Part shown: piece after piece, positions 43,037 through 51,242 of the stretch
Layout: each line of letters begins with the position of its first letter
Position numbering within the stretch: the stretch's first letter is position 1
NCBI GenBank assembly: GCA_963833675.1
Contig: CAWHYW010000041.1
Span: forward strand, 1-64,000
Direction of reading: 5' to 3'
DNA from: DASQDN01 sp963833675
GTDB lineage: Bacteria > Acidobacteriota > Terriglobia > Bryobacterales > Bryobacteraceae
Length of the DNA stretch: 64,000 bases
The notes under the pieces: model-generated
Database searches by the model: none
The model's input: only the letters and a program-made list of their open reading frames with translations
What the model was told of the DNA's origin: nothing
Program-made: the position numbers and the translations under genes

Positions 43037-43990
43037 ATGAATCAACCTCTCCGAATCTCTGTTTTTTTATGTGCGATTTCGCTTAATGCTGCCGACCTGA
43101 AACTCGGCATCATCGGCACGGACGTTTCGCACGTCATTCATTTCAGTCGCATCCTGAACAAGCCCGGGGAACCCGACCACGTTCCGGGGGCGAGAATCGT
43201 CGCCGCATACAAGGGCGGTAGCCCCGACATCGTGTCGAGCCGCACGCGCGTCGACAAGTACGCGGAAGACCTCGCGGGCGTCTACGGCGTGGAAATCGTG
43301 CCGGATATTCCGACGCTTTGTTCGAAGGTCGATGGCGTACTGTTGGAAAGCGGCGATGGACGCATTCACCTCCAGCAGGCGAAGCAGGTGATCGCCGCAG
43401 GCAAGCCGTTGTTCATCGACAAACCACTGGCATCGACTCTTGAGGATGCGCGCGAGATAGCGAAGCTCGCCAGTGCCGCCGGCGTCCAGTGGTTCAGTTC
43501 ATCGGGACTGCGATTCAACGATCTCGGCACTAAGTTTAAGTATCCCGATGCCATCGGAGTTACGGTATGGGGACCAGGACCAACGGAGGAACATCATTAC
43601 CTCGACCTGTCGTGGTACGCAATCCATCCGGTCGAGACTCTCTACACCCTGATGGGTACCGGCTGCCAGGAAGTTGTTCGCATAACCGGTGGAGATAACA
43701 ACTCGGGCAGCGATGTCATCGTAGGGCGCTGGAAGGACGGGCGTGTCGGAACCGTTCGCACCTTGCGGCCCTCCGGTGGCTATGGCGTCGTAGTCTACAG
43801 GCCGAAGTCGGTCGTCCAGAGTCCTCCCGACGTTGGGTTCAGCTACGCGCCGCTGGTCGAACAGATTGTGAACTTCTTCCAGACCGGCAAACCGGCTGTG
43901 CCCAACGAGGAAACTCTCGAAATATTCGCCTTCATGGATGCTGCACAACGCAGTAAGGAAGCGGGCGGCAAACCGATGCGCCTGCGATGA
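43037..43990 (+). CDS. Gfo/Idh/MocA-like protein with signal peptide
   Basis: This 317-residue protein starts with a short Sec-type signal (ISVFLCAISLNAADL). A Gfo/Idh/MocA fold follows, with GIIGTDVSHVIHF and LFIDKPLASTLEDA. The glycine-rich dinucleotide motif is reduced (GIIGTDVS instead of G-x-G-x-x-G/A), though the Lys of the EKP-like site is kept as DKP. Such proteins are frequent beside exported carbohydrate enzymes in Planctomycetes and Acidobacteria, and their activity is unknown. It lies 10 bases after the fusion gene, which suggests a shared substrate. The frame is intact. Confidence 0.85.
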   Translation: MNQPLRISVFLCAISLNAADLKLGIIGTDVSHVIHFSRILNKPGEPDHVPGARIVAAYKGGSPDIVSSRTRVDKYAEDLAGVYGVEIVPDIPTLCSKVDGVLLESGDGRIHLQQAKQVIAAGKPLFIDKPLASTLEDAREIAKLASAAGVQWFSSSGLRFNDLGTKFKYPDAIGVTVWGPGPTEEHHYLDLSWYAIHPVETLYTLMGTGCQEVVRITGGDNNSGSDVIVGRWKDGRVGTVRTLRPSGGYGVVVYRPKSVVQSPPDVGFSYAPLVEQIVNFFQTGKPAVPNEETLEIFAFMDAAQRSKEAGGKPMRLR

Positions 43991-44030
43991 CATTCCTAGT
44001 TGCCCTGGCCCTATCGACAACTTTAAGTTC

Positions 44031-45233
44031 ATGAGACGCGCCTGGACGCTGGTTGGATTCCTGTGGCTGGTTGCATTGCTCAACTATGTGGACCGGCAGG
44101 TGATCTTTTCGCTGTTCCCACTTCTACGCGCTGAATTCGAATTGAGCGACGCGCAACTAGGTCTTTTGGGTGCGGCTTTCCTTTGGGTCTATGGATTGGC
44201 GAGCCCGATCGCAGGCTGGGTTGCCGACCGGTGGGGAGCGCGTCCTGTGCTGGTCGCGAGCCTGACATTCTGGTCGGCTATCACATGGGCGACTGGAGCG
44301 GCTGGAAGCTTTCTTCAACTGGTGACAGCTCGCGCAGCAATGGGCATCAGCGAAGCCTGCTATCTTCCTGCCGCCCTTGCGATGATTGCGTTCCATCACG
44401 GAGAAACTACGCGATCCCGTGCGACCGGTCTGCACTACAGCGGCATTTACGTTGGCATCGTGTTAGGAGGTGTCGGTGGCGGTTGGATTGGTCAGCATTA
44501 CGGTTGGCGCGCTCCCTTTATCTTTCTCGGGGCATTCGGCCTGGCATACAGTGTTGTCCTCTGGAAGGTCCTGCCGCGGACTCGAGCTTCCAGTCAGGTA
44601 TCGTTGCCGCCGGGACTGAATGCCGTCGCTGCCGTACGTAAGTTGTTCGCCACCCGCGGATATCTGGCCCTTCTGATGGCGTTCGGCTTGAAATCGGTCG
44701 CCGATTGGTTGGTGTATACGTGGATGCCGCTGTATCTCTTCGAACGATTTCAGATGAGTCTGACCACTGCGGGCTTCGCGGCGACGATGTCCGTCCAGGC
44801 GGCCAGCGTAGCTGGGATCATCCTTGGCGGATCGCTGGCAGACCGGTGGGCATTACGCTCCCGCGCCGGGCGACTGCTCACACAGGCGCTTGGCCTCGGA
44901 GCCGCTGCGCCTTTCCTTTTTCTTGTCGGTGCCGCGAATTCTCCTACCGTTCTGCTAACTGCATTGGCGGTATTTGGTCTCGGGCGCGGCATGAACGATG
45001 CAAATGGGATGCCTGTACTTTGTCAGTTTGTGAGTCCGGAACTGCGCGCCACGGGTTACGGTCTCCTGAATTGTGTTGGGACACTGGCCGGCGGCTTCAC
45101 CGCATTTGCGGCGGGTACTTTGAAAGCGACATTCGGACTCGGTGTAATGCTCGAAGCTGCGGGACTTTTGTTATTGATGGCGGCGGTACTTCTCTGGCGA
45201 CTTGCTACTACCTCCAAAGCCACTTTCACCTAA
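44031..45233 (+). CDS. MFS transporter
   Basis: This is a 400-residue MFS permease with about 12 membrane segments. ATG 44031 gives MRRAWTLVGFLWLVALLNYVDRQVIFSLFPLL, written here only as its opening; the N-x-x-D-R-Q pattern is typical of the ACS/spinster-like groups. The loop motif is GWVADRWGARP and the second-half repeat LADRWALRSRAGR. The upstream in-frame ATG at 43938 lies in the previous gene and encodes no hydrophobic sequence, so it was rejected. It is the last gene of the run that starts with the enolase at 33202 and is likely to carry the product released by the fusion enzyme (inference). Confidence 0.87.
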   Translation: MRRAWTLVGFLWLVALLNYVDRQVIFSLFPLLRAEFELSDAQLGLLGAAFLWVYGLASPIAGWVADRWGARPVLVASLTFWSAITWATGAAGSFLQLVTARAAMGISEACYLPAALAMIAFHHGETTRSRATGLHYSGIYVGIVLGGVGGGWIGQHYGWRAPFIFLGAFGLAYSVVLWKVLPRTRASSQVSLPPGLNAVAAVRKLFATRGYLALLMAFGLKSVADWLVYTWMPLYLFERFQMSLTTAGFAATMSVQAASVAGIILGGSLADRWALRSRAGRLLTQALGLGAAAPFLFLVGAANSPTVLLTALAVFGLGRGMNDANGMPVLCQFVSPELRATGYGLLNCVGTLAGGFTAFAAGTLKATFGLGVMLEAAGLLLLMAAVLLWRLATTSKATFT

Positions 45234-45271
45234 CGATTACGCGGCGCCTGTTAATCTAGCAAGCGAGTTAG

Positions 45272-46303
45272 ATGATCGACAAGCTACTCGGCCATTACCG
45301 GATCATTACAAAGCTCGGCGAAGGCGGAATGGGTGTCGTGTATCGCGCGCACGATGAAGTCTTGCAACGGGATGTTGCGATCAAGGTGGTTGGCGAAGCG
45401 CTTGCCGCCGAAGCGCGAAGCGTGCTGCTCCGGGAGGCGCGCGCTGCTTCCGCTCTCAATCATCCCAATGTTTGTATCGTGCACGAGGTGAATGAGACCG
45501 ACGGCGTGTTTTACCTGGTCATGGAATTGGTGGAAGGCGCTACCCTGAACTCACTGATCCCCGAGCGCGGCTTGCCATTCCAGACGGTTATGCGGTACGG
45601 CGTTCAGATTGCGAGCGCACTAGCGCACGCCCATGGCCGCAACATCGCTCACCGGGATCTGAAAAGCCACAACGTTGTCGTCACACCCGAAGGCTTGATC
45701 AAGGTGCTCGATTTCGGCTTGGCGCGCCGGCTGGTGGCGAGCTATGACGAGACGCAAAGCATGCGCGCGCTCGAGAGCGCCAGCACCGGCGGCACTCTAT
45801 CCTACATGTCGCCTGAGGTGCTGAGGGGGGAGCCGGGCGATCACCGCAGTGATTTATGGGCTTTAGGGGTGCTGCTGTACGAAGCAGCAGCGGGCGAAGC
45901 TCCGTTCCAAGGGCGTACAGCTTTCGAACTCAGCTCGAAAATCATGAGTGAGCCGCCGCCAACTCTCGCCGGATCGATTCCATCCGGGCTTGCTGCCATC
46001 ATTCAACGATGTCTCGCGAAGGAACCGGCGCAGCGCTATCAGCGCGCTGAGCGAAGTTCAAGCGGCGCTCGAGGCAGTCCAGTCGGCTGCCGTTATTGGG
46101 ACGGAAGCTTCGACAGGTCCGCGACCGCCTCTCACTACCGTGCATCACGGGATCAGGCATCTTTCCGTGAAGAATGGAGATGTCCTGCTGCTGGTTGGCA
46201 CAACGAAGGGGCTATTCCTGTTGCGCTCCAACGCCAAGCGAGTTCGTTGGGATGTGGCGGGTCCGTATTTCCATGGGCAGGCAACCTACGCGCTCGCCTA
46301 TGA
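45272..46303 (+). CDS. Ser/Thr protein kinase, frameshifted at its end
   Basis: This is a Hanks-type kinase. The glycine loop LGEGGMGVVYRA, the Lys of VAIKVV, the catalytic HRDLKSHNV, the metal-binding DFGLA and SPEVLRGE are all present in about 260 residues. The normal end of the domain, QRYQRA, is followed by an extra base near 46049. In the corrected frame it continues SEVQAALEAVQ and runs without a stop into the BNR propeller at 46167-47294. The sequence as read ends at 46303 with unrelated residues. No transmembrane segment is seen in the kinase part. It may therefore be one kinase-propeller protein of about 674 residues, or a kinase followed by a separate propeller gene. Confidence 0.85.
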   Translation: MIDKLLGHYRIITKLGEGGMGVVYRAHDEVLQRDVAIKVVGEALAAEARSVLLREARAASALNHPNVCIVHEVNETDGVFYLVMELVEGATLNSLIPERGLPFQTVMRYGVQIASALAHAHGRNIAHRDLKSHNVVVTPEGLIKVLDFGLARRLVASYDETQSMRALESASTGGTLSYMSPEVLRGEPGDHRSDLWALGVLLYEAAAGEAPFQGRTAFELSSKIMSEPPPTLAGSIPSGLAAIIQRCLAKEPAQRYQRAERSSSGARGSPVGCRYWDGSFDRSATASHYRASRDQASFREEWRCPAAGWHNEGAIPVALQRQASSLGCGGSVFPWAGNLRARL

Positions 46304-47294
46304 CGGCCGTCGAGGCCGACACTGCCTTTGGGCCGCCACGTCAAGCATGCTTTGGGGCACCTTTCTGCGGTCCAGTGACGACTATGGAAGGACCTGGACA
46401 AATCCTCAGCAGGCTCCGATTCGATTCCCCGCGGATTCAGGTCTTACGCTCAAGAACATCTGGCAGATTTATCCCGGACCTGCCGCACAGCCGAATGTGC
46501 TGTACTGCGGCGTGGAGCCGGCGGCTCTTTACGTGTCTAATGATGACGGCAAGACATGGGGCTTGGTGCGAGGGTTATTTGACCATCCGCACCGTGCGCG
46601 CTGGATGCCTGGAATGGGCGGTCTAACCCTACATACGATACAAGTGGATCCTCATGATCCGAATCGAATGTACGTTGCGATATCCGCAGGTGGAGTCTAC
46701 TTCTCAAACAACGGTGGAGACTCCTGGCAGGCGCGTAACCATGGAATTCGTGTAACGCACATGCCTGAGAAATATCCCGAATTCGGCCAGTGCATTCACA
46801 AACTCGTTATGCACCCATCCCGGCCGGAGCGTCTCTTCGTTCAAAATCACTGGGGGCTCTATCGCTCGGATGACGGAGGAGAGAACTGGCGTGATATCGC
46901 CAACGGAGTGCCCTCGGATTTCGGGTTCGCTATGGTGGCTCACCCGCGCAATCCCGACTGGATCTACATCGTTCCCATCGAGTCAGATGAATTTCGCTGC
47001 ACGCCCGAGGGGCGGTTGCGCGTGTATCGTACTCGGAACGCCGGCGAATCCTGGGAACCACTTTCCCGCGGACTTCCGCAAAAGGGAGCGTACGAAACCG
47101 TCCTGCGAGATGCCATGACAACCGACTCGCTCGAGCCGGCAGGAGTCTATTTCGGGACACGGAGCGGGCAACTGTATGGTTCGGCGGACGAGGGCAGGAA
47201 TTGGACGAAGATCATCGAGGGACTGCCTCCCGTGGTCTGCGTGAGGAGCGCGATTATTGGCGAGCGGCAGGAAGTCAGAACACAAGGATCGTAA
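46167..47294 (+). CDS. BNR/sortilin-type beta-propeller protein (exo-alpha-sialidase-like)
   Basis: This is a beta-propeller with several Asp-box or BNR repeats (SSDDYGRTWTNP, SNDDGKTWGL, SNNGGDSWQAR, SDDGGENWRD, SADEGRNWTK). The first blade begins VLLLVGTTKGLFLLRS. Family members are annotated as glycosyl hydrolases or sialidase-like, but no sialidase catalytic set was recognised here. GTG 46167 is the nearest start. It has no ribosome binding site, and the frame is open upstream into the kinase, so fusion with the kinase is possible. It lies 15 bases before the MoaD-like gene; this propeller/MoaD pairing is common in other bacteria. No signal peptide is seen. Confidence 0.8.
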   Translation: MKNGDVLLLVGTTKGLFLLRSNAKRVRWDVAGPYFHGQATYALAYDGRRGRHCLWAATSSMLWGTFLRSSDDYGRTWTNPQQAPIRFPADSGLTLKNIWQIYPGPAAQPNVLYCGVEPAALYVSNDDGKTWGLVRGLFDHPHRARWMPGMGGLTLHTIQVDPHDPNRMYVAISAGGVYFSNNGGDSWQARNHGIRVTHMPEKYPEFGQCIHKLVMHPSRPERLFVQNHWGLYRSDDGGENWRDIANGVPSDFGFAMVAHPRNPDWIYIVPIESDEFRCTPEGRLRVYRTRNAGESWEPLSRGLPQKGAYETVLRDAMTTDSLEPAGVYFGTRSGQLYGSADEGRNWTKIIEGLPPVVCVRSAIIGERQEVRTQGS

Positions 47295-47309
47295 GAGGAA
47301 TTAAAGTTC

Positions 47310-47594
47310 ATGCCGGTTGCAGTTTTGATTCCCGGGCCGCTTCGTCCGTATTGCAATGGCAGTAGCAAAGTGATCCTTGAGCCCGCTCCGGCCACCTTGG
47401 CAGAAGCCTTGGAGAGACTCTGGGAACAATGCCCGGGGATGAGAGATCGCGTGATGACCGAACAGTTCCAGATTAGAGAACACATCAACGTCTTCGTCGG
47501 CATGGAACACATCCGCTATACGGGCGGTCTGCAGACACGACTGGGAGAGAGTTCGGAGATCGCTATTATTCCCGCCATCAGTGGCGGAAAGTAA
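47310..47594 (+). CDS. MoaD/ThiS-like beta-grasp protein
   Basis: This 94-residue ubiquitin-fold protein resembles MoaD, ThiS and CysO sulfur carriers. The central pattern HINVFVGMEHIRY and the ending IAIIPAISGGK match the family. Mature carriers normally end in Gly-Gly, which is adenylated and thiocarboxylated; here one Lys follows. The gene is complete, with its stop directly after that Lys. It is 15 bases after the propeller gene and presumably in the same transcript. A sulfur-carrier or protein-modifier role is possible but unproven. Confidence 0.85.
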   Translation: MPVAVLIPGPLRPYCNGSSKVILEPAPATLAEALERLWEQCPGMRDRVMTEQFQIREHINVFVGMEHIRYTGGLQTRLGESSEIAIIPAISGGK

Positions 47595-47638
47595 CCGGAA
47601 CGTAGCCCAGGCAGCAAGCACGAAGGCAAAAGTGAGTA

Positions 47639-47644
47639 TATAAT
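47639..47644 (+). promoter_or_regulatory. possible -10 element before TonB receptor 3
   Basis: TATAAT lies 41 bases before the ATG at 47685. No matching -35 is seen at 16-18 bases upstream. Confidence 0.35.
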
Positions 47645-47670
47645 CTCGTAAGTTTTGCCGAGTCGCAGAC

Positions 47671-47678
47671 GAGGAGGT
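47671..47678 (+). promoter_or_regulatory. ribosome binding site deciding the start of TonB receptor 3
   Basis: GAGGAGGT ends 6 bases before ATG 47685. It excludes the earlier in-frame TTG at 47655, which lies upstream of this site. Confidence 0.75.
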
Positions 47679-47684
47679 CTTCCC

Positions 47685-50600
47685 ATGTCTCGTGCTTCTT
47701 CCCTGGTTTCCTTAAACCTACTGATCTTCGTAACGTTCAACGTACTTGCGCAGTCCGATCGAGGTTCGATATCAGGCACAGTTAGCGATTCAACCGGCGC
47801 AGTTATACCGGGAGCCAAAGTGGTCGTTACGAATGCGTCCACCAATGCTACTCTCAACACCACATCGTCGGAATCCGGTGTTTATACGGCTCCGAACCTG
47901 CCTGTGGGTGTGTACTCGGTGAGGGTGGAACGCGAAGGATTCAAACCGGCGCTATTGAATAATGTGAACGTAAACGTGGGACTGAATGCGCGAGGCGACG
48001 TCACACTTGAAGTAGGCGCATCTCAGCAGGTGGTTGAAGTTCAGGCGCAAGCGGCGGCCCTCCAGACCGAGGACGCAAAAGCGGCGACGACAATCACGAA
48101 CAAGCTAGTTGACGAACTGCCGTTGGTTGTGGGCGGCGCACTCCGCAGCCCCTTCGATCTGGCGACGCTAACACCGGAAGCGAAAAATTTCGGCGATAAC
48201 AATTTCGCTTTGGGCGGGGGGCAATCAGCCAGCTATGGAACCAATCTTGACGGCGTTTCAGCAAACACGACGCGCGCGCTGACAGCGTCATGGGTTGCCG
48301 TCAACACGCCATCCGTGGAAGCTATAACCGAGTTCACAGTCGAGTCGAATGGATTCAAAGCCGAGTATGGTCATGCGGGCGGCGGAATGATGAGCTTCTC
48401 TTCCAAGAGTGGCAGCAACAGCTTCCATGGCAACGTCTATGAATTTCTCCGCAACGACGCTCTCGATGCCAACCGATTTTTCTCGAATGCACTTAACCAG
48501 AAGAAGGCGGTCTATAAGCAAAATGATTTCGGCGCAACCGCCGGCGGTCCCATCTGGATTCCGAAGATCTACAACGGAAAAAACAAGACATTTTTCTTCT
48601 TCTCCTATGAAGGTTTCCGAAACCGCAAAGGCGCGACCGCGACGTCAGCTACTGTGCCTACGGCGGAGATGTACAACGGCGATTTCTCGAAGTGGGTGGA
48701 TTCCGCCGGAAAGCAGATTCCGATTTACGATCCTGCAACGACTCGCGCAGACAGCTCTAGCCGGACCGGATTCGTACGTGACGTATTTCCCGGGAACATG
48801 ATCCCCAAGGACCGCTTCGATCCGCTTGCTTTGAAAGCGCTCGCCGCATTTCAGAGCGGAGGGTTGACTCTGACCCCTAATCTCCCTGCTACTCCCGGTA
48901 GTAGCGCCTACGTTCGATCAAACTATCTGATCAATACGGGTACCAACCTTGAGCCGGTCAACAAGTACAGCATTAAAGGGGACCACATCTTCTCCGAAAA
49001 AGACCGCATCTCCGGATATGCGGGAATTAATCGCACTTTCGTAATTCCCGGAGTACAAGGCGGGCAAGGTGTTTTACCGGACTTGTATGCCGACTATAAC
49101 GACACGCAGCGCCACAGCGAAGTGTTTCGAATGAGTTGGGACCACACTTTCTCTCCAACACTTTTAAACCATTTCTATGCCGGTGGAAATAATTGGCGGG
49201 AGAATCACGATCCTCCGCAGGCCACCGTGAAGAGCGGCATTCACTGGAAGGATAAAGTCTGTCTCGCAGGCGTGCCGGATTGCGATCAGAATCTGCTTCG
49301 ACTATCGTTCAGCGAAGGCTACACCACTTGGGGAGGCTCGGCGAACAACGGCTCAGAGAACACAATCTACGCGTTCAACAACGATCTAACGTGGATCAGG
49401 GGCGCACACGCATTCAAAATAGGCGGGATGTATCAGCGCAATCATTACAACGGCTTCGGCCGGCAATGCATCGCTGGTTGCGCGACGTTCACGTCGAAGA
49501 CTACGGGCTACCCGGGTGACCCGAACTTTACCACGGGCGGCGGTAACCCGTTCGCTTCGTTCCTGCTGGGTTGGGTGGATAACGGCAGTGTCGACACGAT
49601 ACGGTTTATCGGCCAGCAGTGGCCCTACTTCGCCGGCTACTTTCAGGACGATTGGAAAGTCAGTCCTAAGCTGACACTGAATCTTGGTTTCCGGTGGGAA
49701 ACCACACTTCCGCCCGTCGAACAGGAGGATCGCTGGATGGACTTTTCGCCAACACGCCCAAACCCGGCGGCGAACAACATTCTCGGCGCGGCTATATTTG
49801 CGGGCACAGGTGAGGGCAGGGAAGGCACCCGGTCGCTCTCAGATTCCTGGTACGGTGGATGGGGGCCGCACATTGGTCTGGCCTACAGTCTGAATTCGAA
49901 CACTGTCATTCGCAGTTCATACTCGCGGTCGTTTGCCGTTGTGACGACGGTTACCGGATCTACGCACAATCAGGGCTTCTCAACTAATCCAAGCTTCAGC
50001 ACGCAAGACAACGGTGTCACGCCTGCGTTTCAATTGAACGGAAGTTTCCCGGCTTTCCCACAACCGCCATTCATCAATCCATCGGGTTCGAACGGCCTTG
50101 CGATTCCCTGGTTTCAGAACGAAGAGGCGGCGCGGATGCCTGAGTACAACAGTTGGAACTTCTCGATCCAGCGCCAGCTCACGGGATCAATGGTGCTCGA
50201 TCTGTCGTATAACGGCCAGGCGGGCAGCCATCTGCAAAGCGCCCTGTTGAATATCAACCAGGTGGACCCTAAATACTTGCAGACACTTGGGCCGGCGGTT
50301 CTGAATGCAAACATCAACTCGGCTGCCGCGCAAGCCGCCGGCATTCCGAAGCCCTACCCGACGTTCAACGGATCAGTAGCGCAGGCTCTCAGGCCGTATC
50401 CTCAGTTCTCCGGAATCGATACCTGGTCGGGCGCTGGCGATCACAGCGGACACTCGACCTATCACGCGGGCATCGTAAAGGTTGAGAAGCGCTACAGTTC
50501 CGGTTTCACCTTCCAAACGTCCTACGTGTTCTCGAAGCTATTTACGGACTCCGATACCTACTGGGTTACGGATAATCCGCGGGCAGCAGATCAGTACAAC

Positions 50601-51230
50601 CGGGGGCTTGAAAAGTCAATCGGGTTCTACGACATCACCCATAATTTCAAGCTCGGGTTAGTATATGATCTGCCTTTTGGTAAGGGCCGCGCGCACCTGA
50701 ATAGCGGGTTCATGAGCGCAATCTTTGGAAACTGGCGTGTGAGCTCGATTCATTATTATGCCAGCGGACGTCCGATCGGAATCACGTCCGGGATTGATCT
50801 GCCTATTTCGCCAAACGTTGGTATGCGCCAAGCGGCGACAATCACGACTTATGAGGGTTGGCGTGGGGCAGAGTCAAGCGGAGGTTTCGATCCGAATCCC
50901 GCCGCCGCCGATGGAGGAGATCGCTTTTTCCAGCCTCGTTCCTTCTTCCCGCCGCAGCCGACCGATCGGGTTGGGAACTCTACGCGCGCGAATCCGCTTG
51001 TAAGGGAATTCCCGAACTACAACGAGAACATCTCGGTCGGCAAATCCTTCCCAATTACGGAGAATTCACGAGTGGACTTCCGTTGGGAGGCGTTCAACAT
51101 CTTCAACCGAGTTCGTTTCGGAACCGGACCCAGATCGCTTTCCGACCCGAACTTCGGCCGGTTGACATCCAATACCGATCTGCTGAATACGCCACGTACG
51201 ATGCAGTTCGGCCTGAAGTTCTATTTTTGA
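47685..51230 (+). CDS. Oar-like TonB-dependent receptor
   Basis: This is an intact outer-membrane receptor of 1181 residues. The signal peptide (SRASSLVSLNLLIFVTFNVL) is followed by a carboxypeptidase-regulatory-like domain (GSISGTVSDSTGAVIPGAKV). A plug-like region follows (NKLVDELPLVVGG, EAITEFTVESNGFKAEYGHA, GGMMSFSSKSGSNSFHG). The large barrel ends in an aromatic residue (MQFGLKFYF). Its start is fixed by the strong ribosome binding site at 47671. It stands alone between the MoaD-like gene and the convergent PQQ-type propeller gene. The substrate is unknown, and no SusD-like gene is present. Confidence 0.93.
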   Translation: MSRASSLVSLNLLIFVTFNVLAQSDRGSISGTVSDSTGAVIPGAKVVVTNASTNATLNTTSSESGVYTAPNLPVGVYSVRVEREGFKPALLNNVNVNVGLNARGDVTLEVGASQQVVEVQAQAAALQTEDAKAATTITNKLVDELPLVVGGALRSPFDLATLTPEAKNFGDNNFALGGGQSASYGTNLDGVSANTTRALTASWVAVNTPSVEAITEFTVESNGFKAEYGHAGGGMMSFSSKSGSNSFHGNVYEFLRNDALDANRFFSNALNQKKAVYKQNDFGATAGGPIWIPKIYNGKNKTFFFFSYEGFRNRKGATATSATVPTAEMYNGDFSKWVDSAGKQIPIYDPATTRADSSSRTGFVRDVFPGNMIPKDRFDPLALKALAAFQSGGLTLTPNLPATPGSSAYVRSNYLINTGTNLEPVNKYSIKGDHIFSEKDRISGYAGINRTFVIPGVQGGQGVLPDLYADYNDTQRHSEVFRMSWDHTFSPTLLNHFYAGGNNWRENHDPPQATVKSGIHWKDKVCLAGVPDCDQNLLRLSFSEGYTTWGGSANNGSENTIYAFNNDLTWIRGAHAFKIGGMYQRNHYNGFGRQCIAGCATFTSKTTGYPGDPNFTTGGGNPFASFLLGWVDNGSVDTIRFIGQQWPYFAGYFQDDWKVSPKLTLNLGFRWETTLPPVEQEDRWMDFSPTRPNPAANNILGAAIFAGTGEGREGTRSLSDSWYGGWGPHIGLAYSLNSNTVIRSSYSRSFAVVTTVTGSTHNQGFSTNPSFSTQDNGVTPAFQLNGSFPAFPQPPFINPSGSNGLAIPWFQNEEAARMPEYNSWNFSIQRQLTGSMVLDLSYNGQAGSHLQSALLNINQVDPKYLQTLGPAVLNANINSAAAQAAGIPKPYPTFNGSVAQALRPYPQFSGIDTWSGAGDHSGHSTYHAGIVKVEKRYSSGFTFQTSYVFSKLFTDSDTYWVTDNPRAADQYNRGLEKSIGFYDITHNFKLGLVYDLPFGKGRAHLNSGFMSAIFGNWRVSSIHYYASGRPIGITSGIDLPISPNVGMRQAATITTYEGWRGAESSGGFDPNPAAADGGDRFFQPRSFFPPQPTDRVGNSTRANPLVREFPNYNENISVGKSFPITENSRVDFRWEAFNIFNRVRFGTGPRSLSDPNFGRLTSNTDLLNTPRTMQFGLKFYF

Positions 51231-51242
51231 AGCGAAGTTGGC

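Noticed and set aside
39466..43369. Long open frames on the minus strand opposite the fusion gene
   Set aside because: They are antisense shadows of a well-conserved plus-strand gene, as expected in GC-rich DNA, and show no family motifs.
46167..47294. Naming the propeller a sialidase
   Set aside because: Only Asp-box repeats are visible; the arginine triad and other sialidase residues were not recognised.
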